From the NCBI GenBank assembly GCA_963796915.1, contig CAWCNI010000004.1, positions 1,054,001-1,118,000 of the forward strand: a DNA stretch of 64,000 nt, written 5' to 3'. Below the pieces are notes generated by a model, which searched no databases, was not told the DNA's origin, and worked only from the letters and a program-made list of their open reading frames with translations. The position numbers and the translations under genes are program-made. The stretch is from JAENWD01 sp963796915 (GTDB taxonomy: Bacteria; Acidobacteriota; Vicinamibacteria; Vicinamibacterales; JAENWD01). Position 1 is the stretch's first letter; the number at the start of each line of letters is the position of its first letter. This document shows, in pieces, positions 1 to 8,774 of the stretch.

Positions 1-926
1 TCGCGCCTCCCGGCGGCGACTTTCCCGCGCGCCGCACCATCGACACCCACATCGCCGCGTTGAAGGCGATGGGCGCCCGTGAGTTCGAGACGCACGGCCA
101 CTGGCTGGAAGCCCCCGACGGCCTGAAGCCCGCCTCCATCTACCTCGAAGAGGCGTCGGTGACGGGCACCGAGACGGCGCTGCTCGCGGCCGCCTGCGCG
201 AACGGGCGCACGGAAATTCGCCACTCCGCCACCGAACCCCATGTCGTCGAGCTGTGCCGCTTCCTGAGCGCGATGGGCGTCGGCATCGAGGGCGCCGGCA
301 CGTCCACCATCCGGGTGGACGGCATCTCGACTCGAGGCGGCGCGACGCACACGCTGTGGGGCGACTACATCGACGCCGGCAGTTGGGCAGTCATCGGCGC
401 GATCACGGGCGGGACCGTCGAGATCCGCGGGGCCCGCGCCGAAGACGTGGAAGTGGCGGTCGCCGTCCTGCGGCGTCTCGGCGTGCAGTGCACCTTTGAC
501 GACCAGCGTCTGCTGATCGAACCGTCAACCCTGGTCGCGGCGCGCCGCATCACGACCGGCCTCTGGCCAAGCTTCCCGAGCGATCTGGTCAGCCTCGTCA
601 CGGTCCTGGCCACCCAGGCCGAGGGCCGCACGCTCGTGCACGACTGGATGTACGAGTTGCGCCTGTTCGCGCTGGATCAGATGAGCGGCATGCGCGCCGA
701 CTTCTTCCTCTGCGATCCGCACCGCATCATCGTCGCCGGCCCGAGCCGCCTGCGCGGCCGCGCGCTCGACAGCCGCGATCTGCGCTCGGGCATGTCGCTC
801 ATCGCCGCGGCGCTGGCGGCAGACGGGGAGAGCCGCGTGAGCCCCCTCGAAACGGTGGAGCGCGGGTACAGCCGGCTCGTCGAGCGATTGCATTCGCTCG
901 GCGCCCGCGTCACGAAGCTCTCCTGA
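1..926 (+). CDS. murA: UDP-N-acetylglucosamine 1-carboxyvinyltransferase (MurA), 5' truncated by window edge
   Basis: MurA transfers enolpyruvate from PEP to UDP-GlcNAc, the first committed cytoplasmic step of peptidoglycan synthesis. The frame is open from base 3, so the N-terminal third lies outside the window; 307 residues are visible against about 420 for the family. Recognisable blocks are the PGG loop at the left edge, an E.SVTGTE block, the FPSDL segment, and the C-terminal DLRSG...RGY..L. block. At the loop position where E. coli has catalytic Cys115 (PGGC), this protein has Asp (PGGD, bases 18-20), the substitution seen in fosfomycin-insensitive MurA proteins such as that of Mycobacterium tuberculosis. 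A MurA-like paralogue is possible, because the residues after the Asp are divergent. It converges on the minus-strand secretin gene. Confidence 0.88.
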   Translation, partial: APPGGDFPARRTIDTHIAALKAMGAREFETHGHWLEAPDGLKPASIYLEEASVTGTETALLAAACANGRTEIRHSATEPHVVELCRFLSAMGVGIEGAGTSTIRVDGISTRGGATHTLWGDYIDAGSWAVIGAITGGTVEIRGARAEDVEVAVAVLRRLGVQCTFDDQRLLIEPSTLVAARRITTGLWPSFPSDLVSLVTVLATQAEGRTLVHDWMYELRLFALDQMSGMRADFFLCDPHRIIVAGPSRLRGRALDSRDLRSGMSLIAAALAADGESRVSPLETVERGYSRLVERLHSLGARVTKLS

Positions 927-938
927 TTCGTAGCGCCG

Positions 939-2795
939 CTACTGCGGCGGCTTTGGCACGGTGGGGGACGGCGTCGAAGCGTCGGGCGGGAGAATCGGCA
1001 GAATCGGCCGCTGTTCCCCGGGCGGCGTCTGCCCGGGCTCTACCGTCGGCGGCGCAAGCGGTGGCTGCGCCAGCGGCTGCGCGCCCGGGGCGGTGAGCTC
1101 TATTCCCATGGCGCTGCCGGTCTCTCGACCCAGCTTGAAGGGCCGGAGGTCCGCCTCGTTCAGGTCCAGCACCCTGATGATGTGCGGCGTGAGCGTGAGG
1201 ATGATGTCGGTCTGCTGGCTTTCCTTGTGCGTCTTCCCGAAGATGCGGCCGACGACTGGCAAATCGCTCAGGCCGGGGATCCCGTCGAGCACCTCGCGTT
1301 CGTCGTCGCGGATCAGGCCGGCCAGCATGTTCGTCTCGCCGTCCTTCAACCGGATTACGGTGTCGATCGACCGGTTCCCGAACGTCGGCAGGCCGCCGAA
1401 GCCCGTGCCCGAGAGGCTGCTCACCTCCACCTTGATCGCCAGCGAGACGTCGTCGTTGTGATGCATGCGCGGCGTGATGTCGATGTTCACGCCGATGTTC
1501 CGGTAGTTGAACGACGTGACCGGCTGCTGGGCGACGCCGCCGGTCGCGATCGGCGCAAACGTCGTCACCGGCACGGGCACCTCGTCGCCGAAGCTGGCAT
1601 GCGCCGGCATGCCCTCAGCGGTCCGGAGCTGCGGGTTGGCCAGCGTGCGCGTGTTCTGATCCGACTTCAAGAGCCGGTAGTACAGGCCAGGAACGCCGGT
1701 GACGAAGACATCGGCGGCGGTCAGGCTGCGCAGGGAGGCGACGGTCTGGCCTATCTTATTGACGTCGAGCGACCCGTCGATGCCGGGCGAGCCGGGAGAC
1801 GCGATCTGCAGGCCGTATTCCTTGAGTCGCGTACGGTCCACTTCGAGCAGCTCGACGTCGATCACCACCTCCGGCCTGGCCTTGTCTATCGCGGAGATGA
1901 CCCTGGAAGCCGCCGCCAGCCGTTCCGGCGTGTCCTTGATCGTGAGCGCGTTGGTGCCGGGCACTCCGGCGATCCGCCGGAGATCGACGACGACGCGCAG
2001 CAGGTCGATCGTCTCTTTCAGATCGGCGTTGCTCAGATAGAACGTGCGGACCACTTCGTCTTCGTATTCGCGACGCTTGGCGGCAGTGTCGGGCACAATC
2101 GTGATCGTGCGCGGCGCCGTGACCTTGTAAAAGGTGTGCGTGCTCGAGGTGATGGACGTCAACGCATCTTCGAGCTTTGCGTCGTGCAGTTCCGTCGTGA
2201 ACGGCTCCTCGCGGAACGCCGGGTCGAACACGAGATTGAGGTTGGCGAACCGCGCGATGGTGGTCAGCACCAGGCGCGAGCTCGCGTCCCGGAACACCAG
2301 CGAGGCGGGGAGTCTGACGTCGTGCGGCAGGTCGTAGCCGGCGGGCGGCTGATCGCGGCTGTGCTCGACGAGGGTCTCGAGCTGGGTCTTGCCGCCGGGC
2401 GCGACCTGAAGTTTGGTGCGCAAGGCGAGCCTGGCTTCCCTCAGCTCGGCCTCGATGTCGCCGCTGGTCGGGTTCAGCTCGTGCGCGAGCTCGAACTCGA
2501 TGACTGCGTCGTCGAGCTTGCCGGTCGCTTCCAGCCGTCGCGCTCGCGTGAAATGCTCACCGGCTGCGCGCAGCTTGGCGCGGTCGAGTGCCTGCCGCGC
2601 TTCCTGGTTGTCCGGGTGCGTCCGCACCGCGCGGGTGTATTCGACGACAGCACGGTCGAAGTCCATGTTGACTTCGGCCGTGTGGCCGGCCTTGAGCGCG
2701 TTTGTGCCCGTCGCGCAGGCCGCAGCTCCCGCCAGGCACATCACGACAGCCCCGAGCCGCGCGCACGACGCGACGCCGAGGTCAGCGGCCCGCAT
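939..2795 (-). CDS. TPR-containing secretin lipoprotein (GspD/PilQ family)
   Basis: Outer-membrane secretin subunit of a type II secretion or pilus-like system. The 618-residue protein has a lipoprotein signal with lipobox LAGAAAC (Cys27), then two or three TPR repeats (about 35-130), an STN/N0-like segment (about 165-235), an N1-type secretin_N domain (about 245-315), and the secretin core with VIRLKDGETNMLAGLI and ending near SQQTDIILTLTPHII. A Pro-rich tail follows. Fusion of TPRs to the secretin is unlike classical GspD; the TPRs may do the job of a separate pilotin (inference). It lies downstream of lolA with a 14-bp overlap, so the two are probably co-transcribed. It is distinct from pilQ at 15949-18291. 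No gspE/F/G genes are in the window. Confidence 0.85.
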   Translation of the reverse strand: MRAADLGVASCARLGAVVMCLAGAAACATGTNALKAGHTAEVNMDFDRAVVEYTRAVRTHPDNQEARQALDRAKLRAAGEHFTRARRLEATGKLDDAVIEFELAHELNPTSGDIEAELREARLALRTKLQVAPGGKTQLETLVEHSRDQPPAGYDLPHDVRLPASLVFRDASSRLVLTTIARFANLNLVFDPAFREEPFTTELHDAKLEDALTSITSSTHTFYKVTAPRTITIVPDTAAKRREYEDEVVRTFYLSNADLKETIDLLRVVVDLRRIAGVPGTNALTIKDTPERLAAASRVISAIDKARPEVVIDVELLEVDRTRLKEYGLQIASPGSPGIDGSLDVNKIGQTVASLRSLTAADVFVTGVPGLYYRLLKSDQNTRTLANPQLRTAEGMPAHASFGDEVPVPVTTFAPIATGGVAQQPVTSFNYRNIGVNIDITPRMHHNDDVSLAIKVEVSSLSGTGFGGLPTFGNRSIDTVIRLKDGETNMLAGLIRDDEREVLDGIPGLSDLPVVGRIFGKTHKESQQTDIILTLTPHIIRVLDLNEADLRPFKLGRETGSAMGIELTAPGAQPLAQPPLAPPTVEPGQTPPGEQRPILPILPPDASTPSPTVPKPPQ

Positions 2796-3448
2796 CGGTG
2801 ATCACATCCACGCCGCGCGGCACCACGAACACGAACTCCTTGTCAGGGATCGCGACGTTCTCGCGCAGGTTGGCAAACGTAAATGTCGAGACTCCGCCCT
2901 GGCGATCTGACGTGACCAGCATGCGAAGCGCATGGGTCGAGCCGTCGACGACAAGCTCGAGCCAGTCGTACTCCTTCTCATTGCGTCGCGGCACCAGTTT
3001 GAGAGCGGCGGATCCGGCTGGCGCATCCGGGACGGTGGCCGCTTCCACGGTGAAGTCCCGTACGAGGTTGCCCTTGCCGGCGAGGAAGAGGACTGGCGTG
3101 GTGGCCTGGTCGTCCGGTGGAATGGTGGCGACGTATACCTGACGATCTTCCTTCACGTACCAGGTACAGCTTCGTGCCGTCGGAGACGAACAGTTTCTCC
3201 TCGGGCTCCGAGTAGGCCCAGCGCATGCGCCCCGGTTTGCGGATGGCGACGGTGCCTCGCTCGACCGTCTTCTTGCGAAGCACGCCGCCGACATAGCTGT
3301 GCGTGAAATCGGCCCGAAAGCCGACGACCTGGTCGTAGTGCGCCTGAATCGCGGCGGCCAGGGTCGCGGCGGAGCCGTCGGGCGGTCCCGCTCGAAGGAC
3401 GCCTCCGGCCACCAGGCCGCACAAAAGGGCAATCGCTGCGCGTCGCAT
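2782..3448 (-). pseudogene. lolA: Outer-membrane lipoprotein carrier protein LolA, frameshifted
   Basis: LolA is the periplasmic chaperone that carries lipoproteins from the inner to the outer membrane. The reading frame is split. Residues from MRRAAIALLCG (signal peptide) to SDGTKLY lie in one frame (3448 to 3164). The rest, from WYVKEDRQVYV to the stop, lies in the next frame (3162 to 2782). Removing one base at about 3163 restores a continuous LolA-like protein of about 221 residues. Because LolA is normally essential and both halves keep good family character, a sequence error is more likely than a dead gene. The start codon is ATG at 3448, 41 bp after the DUF2723 gene, and the 3' end overlaps the secretin start. 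Confidence 0.82.
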
Positions 3449-3489
3449 GTGACGCCCGTAGGGCGAAACAGTAGCGTAGCACAGCGCCC

Positions 3490-5466
3490 CTAGGGGGTCG
3501 GACCAGGGCGGACGGGGCCCGCCAGGCCTACGCGATAGCGGGCGAGGGGCGCGAACAGGCTCGAGGCATACGCGATCGTGAGCGGCTGGCCGTCTGGCGA
3601 CAACGCGACGACGCTGACGCCGCGCTCCAGAATCAGGACGTGCCGCCGGTTGGCGACCACCTGCCCGAAGCCGGCCCGCCTGATGGTGTCGGCCGGCAGC
3701 CACGACTCCATGCGGAGGTCCAGATCGACGTCGCCGATGCGGACACGCTCGCGCCACGGCCGGTCCGACCGGCGATCGAGGCTGGGACGACGGCCAGCGA
3801 CGCCGGCGATGACCGTGTAGGGCTGCTCGCGGCCGAGTGACGCGGCGCCGCCGGTCAGCCCGCGCGAGCACGAGGTGAGCTCCTGGACGTCGAACGAGAG
3901 GTCAGGGTACGGCTCGAGGACCGCAAGCACGTAGATGGCACCCGGCGGGAGTTGGCCGATGCGCGCGAGCAGCGGCCGCACGTCGACACCCGGATCGGGA
4001 TCGAACGTCAGGGCATCGCCATAAGCGGCCTGACCGACGGCCATCGCCGCCGGCGTCGCGAACACCTGGCGCCCGTCAGCCAGGTTGTCGCGGATCAGAA
4101 AGGGAAGTGTCAGCACCGCGTCGGTGGCGCGCAGCATGTTCAGCTCGGGATGAAGGAAGTGCTGGTAGTAGTCGAAGCCGTTCTCCAGCTGCCAGTTCAC
4201 GTCAGCGAGCAGCACCGATCGCTGATCCAGGCCGCGCGCCACCGCCGAGAGCCACTCGACCGGCCGGCGATCCTCGTGACGATCGACGGCGGGACCGGTG
4301 TCCCATGCGCGCCAGAGCGGATACGCCACCATGACGAGCGCCGCGATGATCGGCGCCGCGTTCCCGCCGCGCTGAAGCCGGCCAGCGAGCGAGAGAACGG
4401 CCGCGGCTCCGGCGCACGCCGCTATCGCGATCATCTGGTGTGACGGCAGGAAGAACACGTGTGCGTCGCCGACGTTGTAGGTGTAGGCGAAGACGAACGC
4501 CGTCAGGTAGCCGGAGACGACCAGCAGCGCCAGGCGCGGGCGCCAGCATAGATAGACGACGCCGACCAGCGCCAGCAGGAGGCCGGGCTCGCCGAACTGC
4601 TGCAGCACGTCGAAGCGGTACATGCCGACGCGATTGCTCAACGACGACGGGTGCACCGCAAACACCATCGTCTCGCGCCAGTCCGACTTGGTGACGTCGA
4701 ACCAGAAGGTCCGAACGAGACTGCTCCACGTCGATGGGGGAGTCGGCAGCGTCCAGAGGTAGGCGGCATTCCACGGGTACTGGCACGCGCCAGCGGTCGC
4801 GCACAGAGCGGCGACAGCGATCGTGCGCGGCGCGAAGAGCAGACGCAGGCCTCCGGGCGCCGTGATGACGAACAGGACGATGGCGGGTGCGAGCAGGACT
4901 GTCATCAAGTGGTTGCCGTATGACAGCGCGTAGACGGCAAAGACCAACGCCAGCCGGGCGAGCGTTCGCCGCCGCTCCCACCAGAGAAGCGCAGCGATCA
5001 CCAGGCCCATCATCAGCAGGTGGAGCGCGTAGACCTCCGCGATGATCGCCTGTGTCCAGAAGGTGTAGGACGTCGCGAGCAGCAGCGCGCCGACGCAGCC
5101 GGCCAGCGTGGACCCGGTGAGGGCGCTGCCTGCCCAGACGAGGACTCCCGCGGCCAGCGCGCCGCAGATGGCTGACGAGAGGTTCAGGCCGAAGGCCGGC
5201 TCACCGCCCGCGATGCGGGCGACGGCGTCGCCGATGAAAAAGTAGAGCGGGTATGCCTGTCGGGGGGACAGGTCGAGATAGCCGACGGCAGCCTGAAAGG
5301 ACGCGGTGTCGCCGAAGTCGACGCCTGGCAGCAGCGTGCTGCGATAGAGGCCGAAGGCGAACAGCGCGACGCCAAGCGCGGCGAGTACGCGAACGAGCGG
5401 ACGCGGAGCCGGAGGGAGCGTCGAGGAGAGGCCGGCGTGATCCGGCGGCGAAGTGCCACGCGGCAC
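3490..5466 (-). CDS. DUF2723-family polytopic membrane protein (GT117-like)
   Basis: Large integral membrane protein of 658 residues, GTG start at 5466. The N-terminal block with DFGDTASFQAAVGYLDL followed by RQAYPLYFFIGDA is the hallmark of the DUF2723 family, which is related to GT-C type protein O-mannosyltransferases. At least ten hydrophobic segments span residues 30-400, and a soluble C-terminal domain of about 250 residues follows. An acidic residue in the first periplasmic loop (DFGD) is the usual GT-C catalytic position, so a lipid-linked sugar transferase role is plausible but unproven. It is the first gene of a minus-strand run leading into lolA and the secretin. Confidence 0.75.
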   Translation of the reverse strand: MPRGTSPPDHAGLSSTLPPAPRPLVRVLAALGVALFAFGLYRSTLLPGVDFGDTASFQAAVGYLDLSPRQAYPLYFFIGDAVARIAGGEPAFGLNLSSAICGALAAGVLVWAGSALTGSTLAGCVGALLLATSYTFWTQAIIAEVYALHLLMMGLVIAALLWWERRRTLARLALVFAVYALSYGNHLMTVLLAPAIVLFVITAPGGLRLLFAPRTIAVAALCATAGACQYPWNAAYLWTLPTPPSTWSSLVRTFWFDVTKSDWRETMVFAVHPSSLSNRVGMYRFDVLQQFGEPGLLLALVGVVYLCWRPRLALLVVSGYLTAFVFAYTYNVGDAHVFFLPSHQMIAIAACAGAAAVLSLAGRLQRGGNAAPIIAALVMVAYPLWRAWDTGPAVDRHEDRRPVEWLSAVARGLDQRSVLLADVNWQLENGFDYYQHFLHPELNMLRATDAVLTLPFLIRDNLADGRQVFATPAAMAVGQAAYGDALTFDPDPGVDVRPLLARIGQLPPGAIYVLAVLEPYPDLSFDVQELTSCSRGLTGGAASLGREQPYTVIAGVAGRRPSLDRRSDRPWRERVRIGDVDLDLRMESWLPADTIRRAGFGQVVANRRHVLILERGVSVVALSPDGQPLTIAYASSLFAPLARYRVGLAGPVRPGPTP

Positions 5467-5521
5467 GCCGGCGATTGTCGGCGCGCCACGCGAGCGGTGT
5501 CAAGCGAGCGCGGGTGCGATC

Positions 5522-5725
5522 CTAACGTGCGGCGCGAAGAGCCGGGCGACGGCGCGTGGCATCGGGCACGCGAATCTGCGCCGGTTGCAGGCCCTGTTCC
5601 CGCTGCAATTCCCACCCATTCGAGCGGCGGCCGCAGTGATGGCAGCGAAGGAAGATCGCGCCCGGCTCGCAGGCGACCTGGAACGCGTGATTGCCGGTCA
5701 GATAGCAGGTAATCCACTTGTACAT
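5522..5725 (-). CDS. Small CxxC protein, putative zinc-binding
   Basis: A 67-residue protein starting MYKWITCYLTGNHAF. It has a compact segment CEPGAIFLRCHHCGRRSNGWEL with a CHHC pair, an upstream Cys and several aromatic residues, which looks like a small zinc-ribbon or treble-clef fold. The C-terminal third is Arg-rich and unstructured. The ATG at 5725 is preferred over the longer upstream frame because the recognisable protein begins there and GAGGACCGA precedes it. I believe similar short proteins recur in Acidobacteriota genomes, but I know of no assigned function. It is followed by the DUF2723 gene after 55 bp. Confidence 0.55.
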   Translation of the reverse strand: MYKWITCYLTGNHAFQVACEPGAIFLRCHHCGRRSNGWELQREQGLQPAQIRVPDATRRRPALRAAR

Positions 5726-5838
5726 GGCTCGGTCCTCGTCGATGTGCCTGGTAAGGCCTCCCTGCGGACGCTGCCGAGCGATGAACTCCGGCGAAAACCA
5801 GCGGATGCGCCCGCAATTACATGGTGATTGCACGGATA

Positions 5839-5929
5839 GCACGGGACGTGCCATCGCGCCTCACCCGGTGCTGTTCTGACGAGTCCGCAGAAAGTCCAGC
5901 GATTCGCGGAAAACGACGATTCGGGTGAG
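5839..5929. other. Possible structured element: two adjacent inverted repeats
   Basis: In the gap between tRNA-Ala and the small CxxC gene there is a perfect 5-bp stem (GCACG/CGTGC, 5839-5851). Next to it is a larger element with a perfect 8-bp closing stem CTCACCCG (5860-5867) / CGGGTGAG (5922-5929), enclosing a 5-bp stem TCCGC/GCGGA (5884-5888 with 5906-5910). No T-run follows on either strand, so it is not a canonical terminator. On the minus strand it would lie in the leader of the CxxC gene. The class is unrecognised. Confidence 0.35.
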
Positions 5930-6034
5930 TGGCACGGCGGACGGGACAGCGTGCGCGCGCGTCAGAGAATCGACGACGGATCACAAAACCGTCAGCCAGC
6001 GGCGCGAGGGATCTTCGTTGGCGGGTACGTGAAA

Positions 6035-6057
6035 AGAGGCGACCTGAGGTCGCCTCT
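6035..6057 (-). terminator. Intrinsic terminator of tRNA-Ala
   Basis: A perfect 10-bp inverted repeat with a 3-nt loop (AGAGGCGACC / GGTCGCCTCT) reads on the minus strand as a strong hairpin followed by TTTT. It begins 12 nt after the CCA end of the tRNA, the expected place for Rho-independent termination. Confidence 0.85.
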
Positions 6058-6068
6058 CCGAGGGTGCT

Positions 6069-6144
<76 letters not shown>

Positions 6145-6201
6145 GAATCGAAAGATGTCGGGGATGTCGGGTCGCGCCATCGAACCGCGCGCCGACCCTC
6201 A

Positions 6202-6231
6202 AGAATAGCACGCGATCCTTGGGGCGGACAA
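6202..6231 (-). promoter_or_regulatory. Sigma70-type promoter for tRNA-Ala
   Basis: On the minus strand TTGTCC (6226-6231) and TATTCT (6202-6207) are separated by 18 nt, about 55 nt upstream of the mature tRNA 5' end. The match is good for a GC-rich genome, but position is the only other support. Confidence 0.55.
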
Positions 6232-6378
6232 CCGCCTGGCAAGGTATCGGCCGATCGGCGCCGTTGCACAACAGCCCTCCCGGCCGCTTTCAGCCGGCGC
6301 CCGATAAACGTCAAGCCCTCAACGCGTTGTACAGGACGCCTCCCGGGCGCCATAGTCAACCGCGGGTGTGCGGCGTTG

Positions 6379-6384
6379 TATACT
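6379..6384 (+). promoter_or_regulatory. -10 element upstream of pfkA
   Basis: TATACT preceded by GTTG stands out in a GC-rich 368-bp gap (6145-6512). No convincing -35 lies 16-18 nt upstream. It would give a leader of about 120 nt before the pfkA ATG. The rest of this gap holds only the tRNA promoter. Confidence 0.4.
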
Positions 6385-6512
6385 CTTCGGACATTCCTGA
6401 GGCACGAGCCGCGCAGCCCGGTCCCACCGGACGCGCGTGCGGACCGCGGAGGGGGAGCACACCGGGAACCGGTCCGCATGTGGCGGCCGCCGCGCCGGGA
6501 CAGTCTGACTGC

Positions 6513-7595
6513 ATGCCAAAACTGAAGCGCATCGGAATTTTGACGGGCGGCGGCGACGCCCCGGGACTGAATGCTGTCATCCGGGCTGTCGTGAAGGCGG
6601 GCGTCAACAACGGGATTGAGGTGGTCGGCCTCGAAGACAGCTTCGACGGCCTGATCGAGCCAAATCGTTCCCGCGTGCTGACAGCCAAGGACGTCACCGG
6701 CATTCTCCGGCGCGGCGGCACCATTCTGGGCACTGTCAACAGGGGCGACCCGTTCGCGTATCCGATTGAGACCTCCGACGGCAAGCAGGACTACTCCACA
6801 CGCGTCGTCGAGATGTTCCACCGCATGGGCCTCGACGCGCTGGTCGTTCTTGGCGGCGACGGCACGCTCGCCATCGCGCACCGGTTCTCGAAGATGGGGA
6901 TTCCGCTGGTCGGCGTGCCCAAGACCATCGACAACGACATCGTCGGCACCACGAACACGTTCGGGTTCGACACCGCCGTCACCTGCGCCACTGACGCCAT
7001 CGACAGGCTGCACACGACGGCGGAAGCGCATCGCCGCATCATGGTGGTCGAGGTGATGGGCCGCTACACCGGGTGGATCGCCCTTTACGGAGGCCTCGGC
7101 GGCGGCGCCGACGTCATCCTGATCCCGGAAATTCCGTTCGACCTCAAGGTCGTCGCGCAGCAGATTCAGGATCGCGACGCCTGGGGCGCGCATTTCTCCA
7201 TCGTGGTCGTCGCCGAGGGCGCCAAGCCTGTCGGCGGCAGCACGTCGCTCGTCAAGGAAGCCAGCCTCGGACGCGCGGAACGCGTCGGCGGCGTCGGTCA
7301 CCGGATTTCCGCGGCGCTCGAAGAGATGACCGGCAAGGAAACGCGTACCGTCGTCCTCGGCCACTTGCAGCGCGGCGGATCGCCGACGGCGTTCGATCGC
7401 GTACTCGCGACGCGGTTCGGCGGCAAGGCCGTCGAGTTGCTCAAGCGGGGAGAGACTGACCGGATGGTGGCGTTCCAGCCGCCGGACATCGGCTCGGTGC
7501 CGCTCGAATCGATCGTGGGCAAGACGCGCACGGTCCCCACGGATTTCGACGTCGTCCAGACTGCACGCGCCATCGGCGTCTCGTTCGGCGACTAG
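6513..7595 (+). CDS. pfkA: 6-phosphofructokinase
   Basis: Phosphorylates fructose 6-phosphate at C1, the committed step of glycolysis, in the cytoplasm. The 360-residue protein starts at the ATG at 6513, where the family begins (KRIGILTGGGDAPGLN, phosphate-binding loop). GGDGT (114-118) has Gly at the position that separates ATP-dependent (Gly) from PPi-dependent (Asp) enzymes. PKTIDND (136-142) has Lys where E. coli PfkA has Gly, and it contains the catalytic Asp. The Gly/Lys combination is that of group III ATP-PFKs such as the Streptomyces coelicolor enzyme. The upstream frame is open without resembling the family. It converges on thrC with a 4-bp overlap. Confidence 0.95.
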   Translation: MPKLKRIGILTGGGDAPGLNAVIRAVVKAGVNNGIEVVGLEDSFDGLIEPNRSRVLTAKDVTGILRRGGTILGTVNRGDPFAYPIETSDGKQDYSTRVVEMFHRMGLDALVVLGGDGTLAIAHRFSKMGIPLVGVPKTIDNDIVGTTNTFGFDTAVTCATDAIDRLHTTAEAHRRIMVVEVMGRYTGWIALYGGLGGGADVILIPEIPFDLKVVAQQIQDRDAWGAHFSIVVVAEGAKPVGGSTSLVKEASLGRAERVGGVGHRISAALEEMTGKETRTVVLGHLQRGGSPTAFDRVLATRFGGKAVELLKRGETDRMVAFQPPDIGSVPLESIVGKTRTVPTDFDVVQTARAIGVSFGD

Positions 7596-8767
7596 CGCGG
7601 CGGCGTCTCGAACGCTTCCAGGTATTTCAACGCGCCGCCGGTGTTGAACAGCACCACTACGTCGTCGCGTCCGATACGCTGATCGGCCATCAACCGGTCC
7701 AGCGCCGCCAGCGCCGCGCCGCCTTCGGGCGCGGCACTCACGCCTTCAACGCGTCCCATCTCGCGGGCTCCCTCGAGCATCGCCGCGTCGGACACTGCCA
7801 GCGCGGTGCCGCCGCTCTCGCGAATCGCGCGGAGCATCAGGAAGTCGCCGACAGCCTTCGGCACGCGCAAGCCATCAGCGACAGTGTGGGCGCCGATGAC
7901 AGGCTCGGCGTGCGCGGCGCCGGACTCGTACGCCCTCACGATCGGCGCGCAGCCGTCGGCCTGCACCGAGACCATGCGGGGCCGGTGTCCGCGCGGCACC
8001 CAGCCGATCGTCTCGAGCTCCTCGAAGCCTTTCCACATCCCGATGAGGCCGGTCCCGCCGCCGGTGGGGTAGAGGATCCAGTCCGGCCAGCGCCAGTCGA
8101 GCTGTTCGGCCAGCTCGAAGGCCATGGACTTCTTGCCCTCGAGGCGATACGGCTCCTTCAGCGTGGACACGTCGTACCAGCCAAGCGGTCCGCCACGCTC
8201 GGCCGCGATGCGACCCGCATCCGTGATGAGCCCGTCCACCAGCTCCGTCTTCGCCCCGTACAGGTCGCACTCCTGGATGAACGGGCGCTTGACGTCGCGC
8301 GGCAGGAACACGCGAGCCTCCAGGCCGGCAGCGGCGGCGTACGCCGCCAGCGCGCAGCCTGCGTTGCCCGCAGACGGAACCGAAAGCGTCGTCGCGCCCA
8401 GGCCGCGTGCACGCGTGACCGCCGTCGCCTGGCCGCGGGCCTTGAACGAGTTCGTCGGGTTCAGCGACTCGTCCTTGATGTAGAGCCGCGTGAGTCCCCG
8501 GCTCGCGCCAAGCCGCGGCGCATGCAGCAGCGGCGTCCAGCCTTCGCCGAGCGTCACCGGCGATTCGCCAGGAAAGAGCGGCAGCAGCTCCTGATAGCGC
8601 CACAAGCTGCTCACGCGGTCGCGCAAGCTCTCCTTGCGCCAGCCGGTCAGGGCGCCGAGGTCATACCGCGCCAGCAGCGGCGCGCCGCAGGCGCAGAGAT
8701 GGTGCGACTCGTGGGCGTTGAACGGGCCCGCGCCACAGGGGCGCGAGCATTCGAGGTGGGAAAGCAT
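7592..8767 (-). CDS. thrC: Threonine synthase
   Basis: PLP-dependent conversion of O-phosphohomoserine to threonine. The protein has 391 residues. The N-terminal segment has paired Cys residues (CSRPCG, CACG), typical of the bacterial threonine synthases that start with a small zinc-ribbon-like region. The PLP lysine is in the motif NSFKARG, and SAGNAG and the PTGGGTGLIG phosphate-cup loop are clear. It is the last gene of the minus-strand translation operon after frr, but a heptamer repeat array (8775-8868) separates the two. No Shine-Dalgarno is visible before its ATG because the array occupies that site. Confidence 0.93.
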   Translation of the reverse strand: MLSHLECSRPCGAGPFNAHESHHLCACGAPLLARYDLGALTGWRKESLRDRVSSLWRYQELLPLFPGESPVTLGEGWTPLLHAPRLGASRGLTRLYIKDESLNPTNSFKARGQATAVTRARGLGATTLSVPSAGNAGCALAAYAAAAGLEARVFLPRDVKRPFIQECDLYGAKTELVDGLITDAGRIAAERGGPLGWYDVSTLKEPYRLEGKKSMAFELAEQLDWRWPDWILYPTGGGTGLIGMWKGFEELETIGWVPRGHRPRMVSVQADGCAPIVRAYESGAAHAEPVIGAHTVADGLRVPKAVGDFLMLRAIRESGGTALAVSDAAMLEGAREMGRVEGVSAAPEGGAALAALDRLMADQRIGRDDVVVLFNTGGALKYLEAFETPPR

Positions 8768-8774
8768 CGGAAAT

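Noticed and set aside
5877..5920. CTGACGAG...GGAAAAC resembling a hammerhead ribozyme core
   Set aside because: Stem II would lack the closing C and the invariant GAAA context, so the core is incomplete.
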